Positions 1 through 8,191 of a stretch of DNA of 64,000 bases are shown one piece after another. This DNA is from Proteobacteria bacterium UBA4457 (GTDB lineage Bacteria; Pseudomonadota; Gammaproteobacteria; Ga0077536). The translations under genes were made by a program, and so were the position numbers. The stretch covers positions 1-64,000 of the forward strand of contig DGOV01000019.1 in NCBI GenBank assembly GCA_002390205.1. The letters run 5' to 3'. The first letter of the stretch is position 1. Each line of letters opens with the position of its first letter. The notes under the pieces were generated by a model. The model did not search any database and had not been told where the DNA came from. It worked only from the letters and a program-made list of their open reading frames with translations.

Positions 1-282
1 AGCTGCATTCCATTGTTTGTATTTGTCTCCAAAACGAATCACCGCGATATCACAATCTTCTAGAAGCTTTCGGGTCCGAATCGCATTCACTTTTGATGAT
101 TTGTGATCTCTCCAGTACTGATCAGTCTCATGTCCAAGGTTGTCGCCTGCAGAGTCGCTGGCATCATGATCAGTTACTGCATTTGTAAATACTATGGGTA
201 AGTCAAGATCATTAGAACTTTTAACGACTGCGGTTCGCCAATCGGTGTGAATTTCCCCAGCCAGGTAGACGGTCCAAGTCAT
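1..282 (-). CDS. ytoQ: YtoQ family protein, C terminus cut by window edge
   Basis: An open frame of 94 codons runs on the minus strand from an ATG at 282 to the window edge, so the C-terminal third is missing. The N terminus MTWTVYLAGEIHTDWR is the hallmark of the YtoQ family (about 150 residues), distantly related to nucleoside 2-deoxyribosyltransferases. The reaction is unknown. The later conserved segments DHDASDSAGDNLGHE and NAIRTRKLLEDCD also fit. An AGGGAG ribosome binding site lies about 8 nt before the ATG. Identification rests on recognising these motifs. Confidence 0.85.
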   Translation of the reverse strand, partial: MTWTVYLAGEIHTDWRTAVVKSSNDLDLPIVFTNAVTDHDASDSAGDNLGHETDQYWRDHKSSKVNAIRTRKLLEDCDIAVIRFGDKYKQWNAA

Positions 283-537
283 ATTATTATCTCCCTATGT
301 TAAAAAAGCGCCTCGGACACGGTGCCCACGAAACTTGTTCTTTTCCTACTTTATTGGAATGGCATTTAAGTGCTCAAATCAGCAGGTAAGAATATATTAT
401 CAGAGTTAGTAGACTCAAATTTTATTTGTGAAACCGGCTGTTTAAGCGATTAACTAAATAGTTTTAAATTAAATGATATATGAGCCAGTCAAATGATCAG
501 CCTTAAAGCCTAGCACAGAGGTTCCCTTATGGAGATG

Positions 538-1386
538 CTAGATATTTAAAGCACTTTCACTCGCTCGATCACCCTTGATACGAGTGTGCAACATTAGCCT
601 TTCCTGATTGGGGGCATAAGGTCTTGCTCTATGGAGTACGCAACGGTTGTCCCACACGACTAAATCACCTTTGTTCCAGCGATGAGTTAAGATCCTAGGT
701 GACTGACAAGAAAAGCTCGTGAGACGGGCAAGTAAAGACTCAGATGCTTGTTCAGAGAACTCCGGAATCTTGCAAGCGTGTCTCCCTATAAATAAGGCAG
801 GTCGCCCTGTCTCAGGATGGATTTTAACAAGCGGATGTAATGGCACCTCACCATCAGCGAAGCCATAGTTTGCCCCTACTTTCACATGATGTCCTATCTT
901 TGCCTGAGAGTGGAAGTAGGAATGGGATGCGCTTAGGTTTTCTATTTGCTGTTTTGTTCTATCATCTAGTTCATCATACGCGGAACGCATATCAGCCCAT
1001 TCAGTCTCCCCACCCGTTTCTGGGACCACGTGCGCGGATAAAATTGATGACTTTGCCGTAAGGCTCATATAGGAACTATCGGTGTGCCACCCTTCGTTCC
1101 CTTTGAGTAATTTACTCCATTCTGAGTCCACCTCATAGAAGCCGCCTTTTGGGGTTTTATTTGTTATAGCCGTCGTTTTTGCACCTTTGGTCAAGTGTTC
1201 TATCTCACCGAAACGCATTGCAAAACCTTCCTGTTCTTTTTTAGATAGATGTTGCTCTGGAAAAATCAAAACTGCATGGTCAAGAAACTCTTGATAAATC
1301 GTGTCCCACTCGCTTGAGGTTAGATCATTAATGTCTAGCTCACGGATCATAGCCCCTAGCGTAGGCTTTAGCTTTTCTATTTTCAT
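538..1386 (-). CDS. TauD/TfdA-family 2-oxoglutarate-dependent dioxygenase
   Basis: This is a non-haem Fe(II)/2-oxoglutarate oxygenase of 282 residues, the usual family length. The iron facial triad is visible as H101-x-D103 (GWHTDSSY) and H252 (CVLHRARPY). Arg263 and Arg269 (ERLMLHTRIKG) fit the 2-oxoglutarate carboxylate site, and GRPALFIGRHA near residue 194 is a strong TauD/TfdA signature. The family hydroxylates taurine, alkyl sulfates, phenoxyacetates and related acids, releasing the hetero-group. No sulfonate or sulfate transporter lies beside it, so the substrate is open. It is cytoplasmic and appears to be monocistronic, with an AAGGGAA ribosome binding site before ATG 1386. Confidence 0.85.
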   Translation of the reverse strand: MKIEKLKPTLGAMIRELDINDLTSSEWDTIYQEFLDHAVLIFPEQHLSKKEQEGFAMRFGEIEHLTKGAKTTAITNKTPKGGFYEVDSEWSKLLKGNEGWHTDSSYMSLTAKSSILSAHVVPETGGETEWADMRSAYDELDDRTKQQIENLSASHSYFHSQAKIGHHVKVGANYGFADGEVPLHPLVKIHPETGRPALFIGRHACKIPEFSEQASESLLARLTSFSCQSPRILTHRWNKGDLVVWDNRCVLHRARPYAPNQERLMLHTRIKGDRASESALNI

Positions 1387-1524
1387 GTTTGATTCCCTTC
1401 TTGTACGAATACTTACGATAAAAATAAACTGTTGTTGAATGCCAAACTAAATTGAGCTTAATATCTTAACCATAGCCGATAATAAGATAACTTAAACTTA
1501 GGCAAAAAACGACAAAGGTTTAGC

Positions 1525-1905
1525 ATGACACAGTTCGAAGTCGTTGACTTATTTGCATCACACCTAGCTATAACAATAACTTTTTTTATGGCATTTGTAT
1601 CGACCACGTCAGCGATGCTCGTAGCTTCATATTTTGCTAAAGACTCAATTCCACCTAGCCTAGCTAGAGTGATGTTGGTCATTTATACGACCAGTTCTAT
1701 CTTTCTCATTGGAGGTTTCCAGCGTACTAGCAAAGTGATGGTCACGATCAGGGAAAAATTGGAAGAGATAGCTCCCTGGCACACTGCCGCGTCTGAAGCT
1801 GAGTGGGTTCTGCCAACTGTCATAGCGATAGGAACCGGAACAATGCTCGTGATTTCGATCGTGGCTATATGGTACTTTCAATACTCAAGGAGTGCGCGCA
1901 TATGA
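1525..1905 (+). CDS. small three-helix membrane protein, unknown function
   Basis: A 126-residue hydrophobic protein that I cannot assign to a family. Three membrane segments are apparent at about residues 9-36, 44-64 and 93-117, with a charged, probably extramembrane loop between the second and third (KVMVTIREKLEE). An AAAGG ribosome binding site precedes ATG 1525 by 6 nt. Its stop codon overlaps the next start in an ATGA arrangement, so it is translationally coupled to the SnoaL-like gene, which suggests a shared role. It contains no obvious metal or haem ligands. Confidence 0.7.
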   Translation: MTQFEVVDLFASHLAITITFFMAFVSTTSAMLVASYFAKDSIPPSLARVMLVIYTTSSIFLIGGFQRTSKVMVTIREKLEEIAPWHTAASEAEWVLPTVIAIGTGTMLVISIVAIWYFQYSRSARI

Positions 1906-2252
1906 GAACATCAGACGAGATTTTCCAGCATCATCTCGAGGCATTTGGAGCAGGCAATCTGGAGGAGATATTACTAGACTATGATGAAAATTCAGTAATG
2001 GTCTATGGCGAAAAAGTTTGGCATGGTGTGTCGGGTGCACGTGCCTTTTTTGAAATGTGGTTAACTGATTTACTACCAGAGGGCAGTGATTTTAATGTAA
2101 TAGATGAAGTGTCTAGCCCTGACATGATGTACATAACATGGACCGCTGAATCTGTAAAATATGTTTTTGACTATGGTACCGATACCTTTGTCTTTAAAGG
2201 AGACAAGATATGGAGGCAAACAGTCGCCACTCATCATCGTGCGAAAGCTTAA
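1902..2252 (+). CDS. SnoaL-like / NTF2-fold protein
   Basis: A 116-residue protein with the SnoaL/NTF2-like pattern: an N-terminal helix (DEIFQHHLEAFGAGNLEEILLDY), then DENSVMVYGEKVWHGVSGARAFFEMW, then beta-rich segments ending in DTFVFKGDKIWRQTV. Such proteins form cone-shaped barrels acting as small hydrolases, isomerases or ligand-binding proteins, and the exact job cannot be read from sequence. I chose the ATG at 1902 rather than an upstream in-frame ATG at 1803, because the extra residues lie inside the preceding gene and the ATGA overlap signals translational coupling. The length from 1902 matches a single NTF2-like domain. Confidence 0.75.
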   Translation: MRTSDEIFQHHLEAFGAGNLEEILLDYDENSVMVYGEKVWHGVSGARAFFEMWLTDLLPEGSDFNVIDEVSSPDMMYITWTAESVKYVFDYGTDTFVFKGDKIWRQTVATHHRAKA

Positions 2253-2269
2253 GCTCATAGTCGGTTTTG

Positions 2270-2752
2270 TTATTTCTTTTCAGGCTTCTCTTTATTTAAA
2301 CTGGCCGACATTGATTTTCGTCTGATACGACCAATAATAATATGCGCTATAAGAAAAAAAGGGATGCTCGCGCCAGAAGCGGTATGCAGATTGGCAATAA
2401 AAATACGGCTTTCATCGCCTGCGATGTAATAGAGACTATATGCGGTGATAATCTGAAAGGATATCAATGTGGTGAGTGTGAGACCCAAGTATCTTGAGCG
2501 TTTCAACCGCCATGCTGCGGGTAAATGATTAACTAGTAGCACCCCGAAGCACATCAGCATGACAAACGCAGACGCCCCATGCGTCATTAGGAAAAAAGTT
2601 TGGGCAGGATGTTTGGTCATGCCAAAATCACTATCTACAGTTACCCATCGGTTTAGATAAAAAAATATCAGGCCAGTAACCCATGAGCATCCCAACGCTG
2701 CGAATAATATCGCTCTATATTTGATTGGGATTCTGAAGTTTATCATGGCCAT
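2270..2752 (-). CDS. four-helix membrane protein, putative b-type haem ligands
   Basis: A 160-residue membrane protein with four predicted helices and a Lys-rich C-terminal tail. Histidines fall in pairs inside helices: H58 and H76 in the second, H123 and H137 in the fourth (14 apart). This spacing resembles bis-haem cytochrome b561/DUF4405-type proteins, so a membrane electron carrier is plausible but unproven. The start is placed at ATG 2752, with GGGA 6 nt upstream; an in-frame TTG at 2764 would overlap the ApbE gene. It follows the ApbE stop by 2 nt, so the two are one transcription unit and the pair probably shares a flavin/haem redox role. Confidence 0.65.
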   Translation of the reverse strand: MAMINFRIPIKYRAILFAALGCSWVTGLIFFYLNRWVTVDSDFGMTKHPAQTFFLMTHGASAFVMLMCFGVLLVNHLPAAWRLKRSRYLGLTLTTLISFQIITAYSLYYIAGDESRIFIANLHTASGASIPFFLIAHIIIGRIRRKSMSASLNKEKPEKK

Positions 2753-2754
2753 AA

Positions 2755-3588
2755 TTAATCCCAAGTGACAGCGCCGTCACTGTCTAGAGAGGCAAAACGA
2801 ACACCGGAGAAAGTGTTTCTCCGCAGCATGTCTGGGTTCAAGTATGCGACTTTAGTTAACGCATCCGCTGTCAGGCAGGTTTCTGCAAACACTGTCACAC
2901 TTTTATTGTTACATCCCAAGTGGTTAGGTAGAGAGTTTCGCGGAATTATAATTGAATCTGTGCTGCCATAATAGCTTGCACTGGTCGCTGAAGCGCAATT
3001 CTCCATTACCGCCTCGATAAAAAGAGACTGAGGCGAACTAGGATGTCTCATGGAAATATATTTGTCGCGCCAAGGTCGCATGCGCAGATCTCCACCGGCA
3101 TTGACCGTAATGTCAATTGTTTCGTCGACGGCATTTATAGCGCAATCAACAGCATAGCCTTTGGCAATTCCGCCAAGGTCTAGTAGTACAGGCTGTTTAA
3201 ACTGAATCTGCCTATTCGAAAGCATGATGTCTTCCCAGGTGCCAGTCTCAGAGAAATCTAATCCATGATCAGGTAATAGCTTGTTAGTGATTAGTTGCGG
3301 AGCAATAGTAATGTCAAAAATGCCATTTGTTTTCTTACTTAAAGATAATGCTTGTTCTATAACAAAGGTTGTATCGGAAGATATTTTCACTGCTTGTCGG
3401 GATGCGGTTTTGTTGATCATAGTTAGTTCGCTTTCTTCGCTATGAAAGCTCATTAAGTTGTCAATTTTTTTTATAACTGAAAAAGCTGCATTGCTTGCAT
3501 CGATAAGTACTTCGTCACTGGTTTCTGCAGAAACTGTTATTTCTACATAGGTTCCTAGGTGAGGCTGGCACCGAGTTAAAGTTGTCAT
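2755..3588 (-). CDS. apbE: FAD:protein FMN transferase (ApbE family), no signal peptide
   Basis: ApbE transfers FMN from FAD to a Thr/Ser of target flavoproteins such as NqrC, RnfG or FMN-binding-domain proteins. Family motifs are clear: LGTYVEI near the N terminus, MSFHSEESELTMIN, DLGGIAKGYAVD, VNAGGDLR and the metal-binding ETCLTADALTKVAYL near the C terminus. Length 277 fits the catalytic domain alone. Most bacterial ApbE proteins are exported lipoproteins. Here the frame has a TAA directly before the ATG, so no signal peptide can be added and the enzyme appears cytoplasmic. No FMN-acceptor domain is encoded nearby; the following gene encodes a putative haem membrane protein. Confidence 0.88.
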   Translation of the reverse strand: MTTLTRCQPHLGTYVEITVSAETSDEVLIDASNAAFSVIKKIDNLMSFHSEESELTMINKTASRQAVKISSDTTFVIEQALSLSKKTNGIFDITIAPQLITNKLLPDHGLDFSETGTWEDIMLSNRQIQFKQPVLLDLGGIAKGYAVDCAINAVDETIDITVNAGGDLRMRPWRDKYISMRHPSSPQSLFIEAVMENCASATSASYYGSTDSIIIPRNSLPNHLGCNNKSVTVFAETCLTADALTKVAYLNPDMLRRNTFSGVRFASLDSDGAVTWD

Positions 3589-3852
3589 TTATTATTTTTT
3601 GCTAAACATGGGGTCATCATGAAGTAAATTTTACAGAGTTTATTACATTAAGGAAGCAGAGCTATTTTCACAGCATTCAAAATACTATTTAAATGTAATA
3701 GACCGAGGAAAATTTTCCCACATAATAATCGATATAAAATTATGACAGCCTGCTTTACTTCTAATAGGTATTTTATTCAGGTAGTATTTTAAATTAAGTA
3801 ATCAACTGTTGCCTTACTCCAGTTGAGGGTTTAAAAAAAGGGAGAGGGACTA

Positions 3853-4323
3853 ATGGCTGCAAGACCTAAAATAGATCAAGGTAATTTCATATTTGATGAT
3901 AGTCGCATAAGCTGGGGACCGTTCCCGTATGTCGAGAATGCTGAGTTTGCATTATCAGACTTCGATGAGGAGCGTCGAGTCATAGACGTACTTTTTAAAT
4001 TTGCGGCAAATAAAAAGATAACGGTTCACACCCATATTCAGCAAACGAACATGTTGGTTGTCCAGGGAGAACTCCGCATATATGAAACTGACGGTTCCAT
4101 TAAAGAAATCAGACACGCAGGTCAATATTTTCGCGGCAAAAAAGACGATACCCATAGCGAAGGCGGTGGACCAGAAGGTGCCGTAGTTTTCTACAGCGTA
4201 CGAGTTGACGAGAGAGACGAATTATTTGATATCCTAGATGATAAAGAGCAAGTAATTGCAACTATAAAAATTGGTGATGTTCGCTCAATGTGGGAAGCTA
4301 AAAACAGTGCCTTAGGCATTTGA
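3853..4323 (+). CDS. cupin-domain protein
   Basis: A 156-residue single-cupin protein. Motif 1 is visible as VHTHIQQTNMLVVQGELRIYE (two metal-type His, with Gln where the canonical Glu is usual) and motif 2 as DDTHSEGGGPEGAVVFYSV. The fold serves dioxygenases, isomerases and ligand sensors, and the substrate cannot be inferred. A strong GGGAGAGGGA ribosome binding site lies just before ATG 3853. It stands alone between the ApbE pair and a convergent enoyl-CoA hydratase gene, preceded by a 264-bp AT-rich non-coding stretch in which no clear promoter was recognised. Confidence 0.75.
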   Translation: MAARPKIDQGNFIFDDSRISWGPFPYVENAEFALSDFDEERRVIDVLFKFAANKKITVHTHIQQTNMLVVQGELRIYETDGSIKEIRHAGQYFRGKKDDTHSEGGGPEGAVVFYSVRVDERDELFDILDDKEQVIATIKIGDVRSMWEAKNSALGI

Positions 4324-4385
4324 CTGCGCACATAAGCTAAAATCCACGATGACGTAGATTAAGAAATGCTGGCTTTGTGGCTGAT

Positions 4386-5204
4386 CTAATCGGTTGGCTT
4401 GAATGGAACTCCGTGCTGTTCAATCCACGCCCGGCGGTTTTCAAATGGTTGACTAACATAGTCGCGCATGAGAACTAGAGCTTCTTGTGTTACGACGGTT
4501 TTCAGCCACTCTTCAGCCTCTATTTTCAGGCCTTCTTCGATAGGGAGGTTTCCCCCTCGAACTAACGAGCGTTTTGCGGCTGCAAGTGAGGTACCCGATT
4601 GTTGCATGAGAGCTTCACCAATTTCTATGGCTCGGGCCTTTGCGTCCGCCGCGACTTCAGTGACAATGCCGAGTTGTAGAGCCTCTTCAGGACTAACTAT
4701 TCGGCTGCGCAATAGAAAATCAAGCGCACGGCCATGGCCAATAATGCGTGTAAGTAATTGAGAACCGGTTCCTGTTAAGATACCTAAAGCTATTTCAGGA
4801 AACCCTATGCGATAGTCGCCTCTCTGAGCTATTCGAATATCACAATTTAAGGACAGTTCCAGTCCACAACCCATTGTGTCGCCAGTCATTCCCACTACAA
4901 TTGGTTTATCTAGGTACGCGAGAGACCTTAACATTGTGTGGTAACCATGAATCATGCTGTGGGCTGAGGCTTCTAAAACTTCTGGGTTTTCAGCCATCTC
5001 GACGAGCTCTTCGACGCTGTAGTGCGTGATGAAGCGATCTTTAACTGCTCCAGAAAGAACAATTACTTTTACCTCCGGCTGTCTCCAGGTTTTTAACAGT
5101 TCTGAAAACTCTACGGCAGCAGCGGCAATAAAATAATTGGTAGGCGGGTTTTTATATCCTGCTATAAACAAGCCTGAACGGTTTTCTGTTTCCCAGTACT
5201 CCAT
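4386..5204 (-). CDS. enoyl-CoA hydratase/isomerase family protein
   Basis: A crotonase-fold protein of 272 residues. The oxyanion-hole regions are around RFITHYSVEEL (residues 58-67) and GDTMGCGLELSLNCD (108-122). Both glutamates used by classical hydratases are present, E116 and E137 (FPEIALGILTGTG), which favours hydration or isomerisation of an enoyl-CoA over another crotonase reaction. The FITHYSVEE loop replaces the usual FSAGADL, as in some divergent family members. An AGAGAG ribosome binding site precedes ATG 5204. It is monocistronic and convergent with the cupin gene. The substrate is unknown. Confidence 0.85.
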   Translation of the reverse strand: MEYWETENRSGLFIAGYKNPPTNYFIAAAAVEFSELLKTWRQPEVKVIVLSGAVKDRFITHYSVEELVEMAENPEVLEASAHSMIHGYHTMLRSLAYLDKPIVVGMTGDTMGCGLELSLNCDIRIAQRGDYRIGFPEIALGILTGTGSQLLTRIIGHGRALDFLLRSRIVSPEEALQLGIVTEVAADAKARAIEIGEALMQQSGTSLAAAKRSLVRGGNLPIEEGLKIEAEEWLKTVVTQEALVLMRDYVSQPFENRRAWIEQHGVPFKPTD

Positions 5205-5427
5205 ACGATCTCATCTCTCTTGCCCATAGATGAGTATTCCATGGACCTCTTTAGGTAGTCAAATACATACGTTCCAGCACCTGAAACAATATCCTATAAC
5301 TATAGTCAAAGGGAGCCTTGTGCTCGAGCAACAAGACACGCACCATTATAGTTTACTGAGCGTGCAACACAGTTAATTTATTTAAACCAGAAACTCGACA
5401 AACAATAATTTGTCAAAAGGATGGGAA

Positions 5428-5682
5428 ATGATAGTCCATTGGTATGACTTTATCGGAACAATAGGTGTAGTGCTATGTTTAATCGCTTACTTTCAGTTGC
5501 AGACGCAGCGCTGGACTAGCTTTGATTTACGGTATTCTGTGCTCAACCTAGGAGGATCTCTTTTGATTGGATTCACCCTTTTGTTCGATTTCAATCTATC
5601 TGCGTTAATAATCGAAGTATGCTGGACTGCTATAAGTATTTATGGGGTATGGAATTATTTTAATAACAAGTTGAGCAACTAG
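5428..5682 (+). CDS. CBU_0592-type small membrane protein
   Basis: An 84-residue integral membrane protein with three hydrophobic segments (about residues 7-22, 36-54 and 57-76). The pattern DFIGTIGVVLCLIAYFQLQ, then YSVLNLGGSLLIGFTLLFDFNLSALIIEVCWTAIS, matches the small CBU_0592-like family of unknown function. I chose ATG 5428, which has AGGATGGGAA directly upstream, over an in-frame TTG at 5410 without a ribosome binding site. It is monocistronic. The 223-bp stretch before it shows nothing recognisable. Confidence 0.7.
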   Translation: MIVHWYDFIGTIGVVLCLIAYFQLQTQRWTSFDLRYSVLNLGGSLLIGFTLLFDFNLSALIIEVCWTAISIYGVWNYFNNKLSN

Positions 5683-5745
5683 AAGCCCTTATTTACCTAA
5701 GATCATGAGTTTAAGAACACCTTTCCCAATGCCTTCTATAGCTCG

Positions 5746-5782
5746 CTTCTGCAGTAAATACTGGTGTATTTAGTAGCAGAAG
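5746..5782. repeat. interrupted inverted repeat upstream of the hydantoinase operon
   Basis: Two nested pairs of 7-bp arms: CTTCTGC at 5746-5752 with GCAGAAG at 5776-5782 outside, and TAAATAC at 5755-5761 with GTATTTA at 5766-5772 inside. Only 2 and 3 unpaired bases separate the arms on the two sides, and the loop is 4 nt. It sits between the small membrane protein gene and the HyuA start, about 100 bp before the latter. No T-run follows within 10 nt, so it is a poor intrinsic terminator. An operator or leader hairpin is possible. Confidence 0.5.
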
Positions 5783-5882
5783 ATATCCATAGTTTTTAGA
5801 ATCTACATGGTCTACCCTATATTGAAAGAATTAGCGCGATAAAAAACGCGTGTGTCGTTTAAATGTTTGGGGAGATTTTTGC

Positions 5883-7916
5883 ATGGCCCGTATTCTCGGT
5901 ATAGATGTTGGTGGGACATTCACAGACTTTGTTTCTTATGATCCGAAAACGCAAGCTTTAGAGGTTTGGAAAACTTCGTCTACTCCAGGAGACCCCAGCG
6001 ATGGAATTTTAAATGGGATGGCGCAGAAGATTTCCGATAAAGTTGAATATATGCGTTTTGGGACAACTGTCGCGACCAATGCAATTCTTGAGAGAAAGGG
6101 CGCCAAGGTTGCATTTGTCACTACACAAGGGTTTAAGGATGTTCCATTTATACAAAGAGGAAAACGTAAAAGTCACTATGACATCACATGGATTAAATCC
6201 AAGCCGCTTGTTAAAAGACGCGATTGTTATGAGATAGATGAAAGAGTAACTCCTCGAGAGGGCATCTATAAGCCGTTAAATGAATCGCAAGCTCGTGAAG
6301 TGGCGAAAAAAATAAACTCAGACCCTGAGATTGAGTCAATCGCAATATGTCTGTTGTGCTCGTATATTTTTCCCGAACATGAGCGCCAGCTAAAAGCTAT
6401 TTTTGAAACCGAATGTCCGAACAAACCTGTATCTATTTCATACGATCTCCTACCTAAATGGAAAGAGCACGAAAGATCGTCAACTACCATAGCTGATGCT
6501 TACATAAAACCTATTGTGTCCAAAAACCTGCAACTTCTTCAGGACCGAGTGGAAGCGCGAGGCGATATCGGAAAAATTGCCGTAATAAAATCAAACGGCG
6601 GTGAAATAACACTTCAGGCGGCAAGACAATTCCCTATTCATTTGAGTTTGTCGGGGCCCACCGGAGGTGTCATTGGCGCTAAATATATTGCAAATTTGTC
6701 AGGCATTAGTAATCTCGTAACACTAGACATGGGCGGCACTTCGACTGACGTTTCTACAGTGGTCAATGCCCGAGAAAGTTTCACGACGAGTTATGAAATT
6801 GAATTTGGGATCCCCATACAAATTCCTATGTTAGATATTAGAACCATGGGAGCAGGCGGTGGATCTATTGCTTGGATTGATAAAGGTGGAATGCTGCGCG
6901 TAGGACCACAAAGTGCTGGTGCTCAACCGGGGCCAGCATGTTATAGCCGTGGGGGCGAGGAGCCGACTGTTACTGATGCCAATGTCGTTTTAAGTCGCAT
7001 AAACCCATCTAATTTCCTTGGGGGTGAAATGGGATTAGATGTTGCAGCAGCTAAGAATGCAGTACAAAAAGTAGCTGATGAAATTAAAGTTACTATTGAT
7101 GAAGCTGCTATCGGTATCGTTCAAATAGCTAACAATAATATGGTTGGCGCTCTGCGGATGGTATTAACAGAAAGAGGCTTGGACCCGAGAGATTTTACGT
7201 TGCTGGCTTTTGGCGGAGCTGGACCCGTGCACATCACTGACGTGATGCATTCGGCGAACATTTCAAGTGGTATCGTACCTAATTATCCAGGCCAATTTTC
7301 TGCCTTCGGGTTCATTATGACGGACGCTCGAATTGACTTAGAACGGACAGCGCAAATGACATCGAAAGCCTTCGATGAAGAACATGCTAGCAGGGTGTTG
7401 TCTGATCTTGTAAAAGAAGCGGAAGAATCACTTTCTGCTCAAGGATACTCGGGAACGCTTGAGGTATATCGGTCCCTAGAAATGAGGTATTTCGGACAAA
7501 ATCATGAACTAGAGGTGCCTATCGCATTCGATGTCTTTGACGATCTGACAACTGCGGAAGTATGGGAACGGTTTCATTCAGTCCATAAGGCCCGGTATGG
7601 TTTTGATATCCCTGGAGAAACTATTGAACTGATAAGTATTAAAGTAACAGCAGTATCGGTGACTCTAAAACCAAGCCTCCCGGAAATTGAAAAAGCTATT
7701 ACCTCTGCCGAACCAATGAGTACACGCGAAGTGAGATTTGATTCTGGGTACTTAAACACGGCCGTATATTCTCGTGCAAAACTAAAGGCAGGCGATCACT
7801 TCAATGGGCCGGCTATTATCGAAGAGGGCGCCTCCGTGACTGTAATCAGACCCGAGTACAACGTAAAAATAGATCCTTATGGAAATATTTTAATCGGAGA
7901 AATCGTAACGAACTAA
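5883..7916 (+). CDS. hydantoinase A / oxoprolinase-type ATPase subunit
   Basis: The 677-residue HyuA-type subunit of ATP-dependent hydantoinases, acetone/acetophenone carboxylases and caprolactamases; it activates the substrate by phosphorylation. The actin-like ATPase motifs are visible: GIDVGGTFTDFVSYD at the N terminus, GTTVATNAILERKGAKV, SGPTGGVIGAKY, LDMGGTSTDVS, GAGGGSIAWID and GPQSAGAQPGPACYSRGG. I set the start at ATG 5883, preceded by GGGGAG; a longer in-frame reading from 5850 has no ribosome binding site. It is followed by a zinc-ribbon gene (17-nt gap) and HyuB. Substrate choice (N-methylhydantoin, lactam or ketone) cannot be decided from sequence. Confidence 0.9.
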   Translation: MARILGIDVGGTFTDFVSYDPKTQALEVWKTSSTPGDPSDGILNGMAQKISDKVEYMRFGTTVATNAILERKGAKVAFVTTQGFKDVPFIQRGKRKSHYDITWIKSKPLVKRRDCYEIDERVTPREGIYKPLNESQAREVAKKINSDPEIESIAICLLCSYIFPEHERQLKAIFETECPNKPVSISYDLLPKWKEHERSSTTIADAYIKPIVSKNLQLLQDRVEARGDIGKIAVIKSNGGEITLQAARQFPIHLSLSGPTGGVIGAKYIANLSGISNLVTLDMGGTSTDVSTVVNARESFTTSYEIEFGIPIQIPMLDIRTMGAGGGSIAWIDKGGMLRVGPQSAGAQPGPACYSRGGEEPTVTDANVVLSRINPSNFLGGEMGLDVAAAKNAVQKVADEIKVTIDEAAIGIVQIANNNMVGALRMVLTERGLDPRDFTLLAFGGAGPVHITDVMHSANISSGIVPNYPGQFSAFGFIMTDARIDLERTAQMTSKAFDEEHASRVLSDLVKEAEESLSAQGYSGTLEVYRSLEMRYFGQNHELEVPIAFDVFDDLTTAEVWERFHSVHKARYGFDIPGETIELISIKVTAVSVTLKPSLPEIEKAITSAEPMSTREVRFDSGYLNTAVYSRAKLKAGDHFNGPAIIEEGASVTVIRPEYNVKIDPYGNILIGEIVTN

Positions 7917-7933
7917 TATATAAGGGCTAACAC

Positions 7934-8146
7934 ATGAAATTTTCAAACAATGGATATTATATCGAGCGATACATCAAGTGCTCGAACTGTGGAATGCTAC
8001 TTTATTCAGACGGGTTGAAATCTGAGATCGCGCCGAATGAAGTATTCTGCTCTAAATGGTGCATAGATTGGTCATCAGCAAAAGCTGACGGGGTGGAAGA
8101 ACCCAAGATTCCGTTCGGACATGAAAAGCTACATGAGATTGGCTAG
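7934..8146 (+). CDS. small zinc-ribbon protein, putative third subunit of HyuA/HyuB enzyme
   Basis: A 70-residue protein with four cysteines in a zinc-ribbon pattern: C16-x2-C19 (KCSNCG) and C39-x3-C43 (FCSKWC). It lies between hyuA and hyuB with gaps of 17 and 45 nt, so it is probably co-translated and part of the same complex. Acetone and acetophenone carboxylases carry a small third (gamma-type) subunit in addition to HyuA- and HyuB-like chains, and I infer that this gene plays that part. In the second system of this window (29095-31374) a comparable cysteine-rich region is fused to the HyuB chain. No closer family assignment is possible. Confidence 0.7.
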   Translation: MKFSNNGYYIERYIKCSNCGMLLYSDGLKSEIAPNEVFCSKWCIDWSSAKADGVEEPKIPFGHEKLHEIG

Positions 8147-8191
8147 GCAGTTAAGCACAATAAAGCACTTAGTACCTAAGGAGAGATATTG

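Noticed and set aside
3635..3705. Inverted TATTACATT / AATGTAATA pair in the gap before the cupin gene
   Set aside because: Nine AT-rich bases with a spacer of about 40 nt; expected by chance at this composition.
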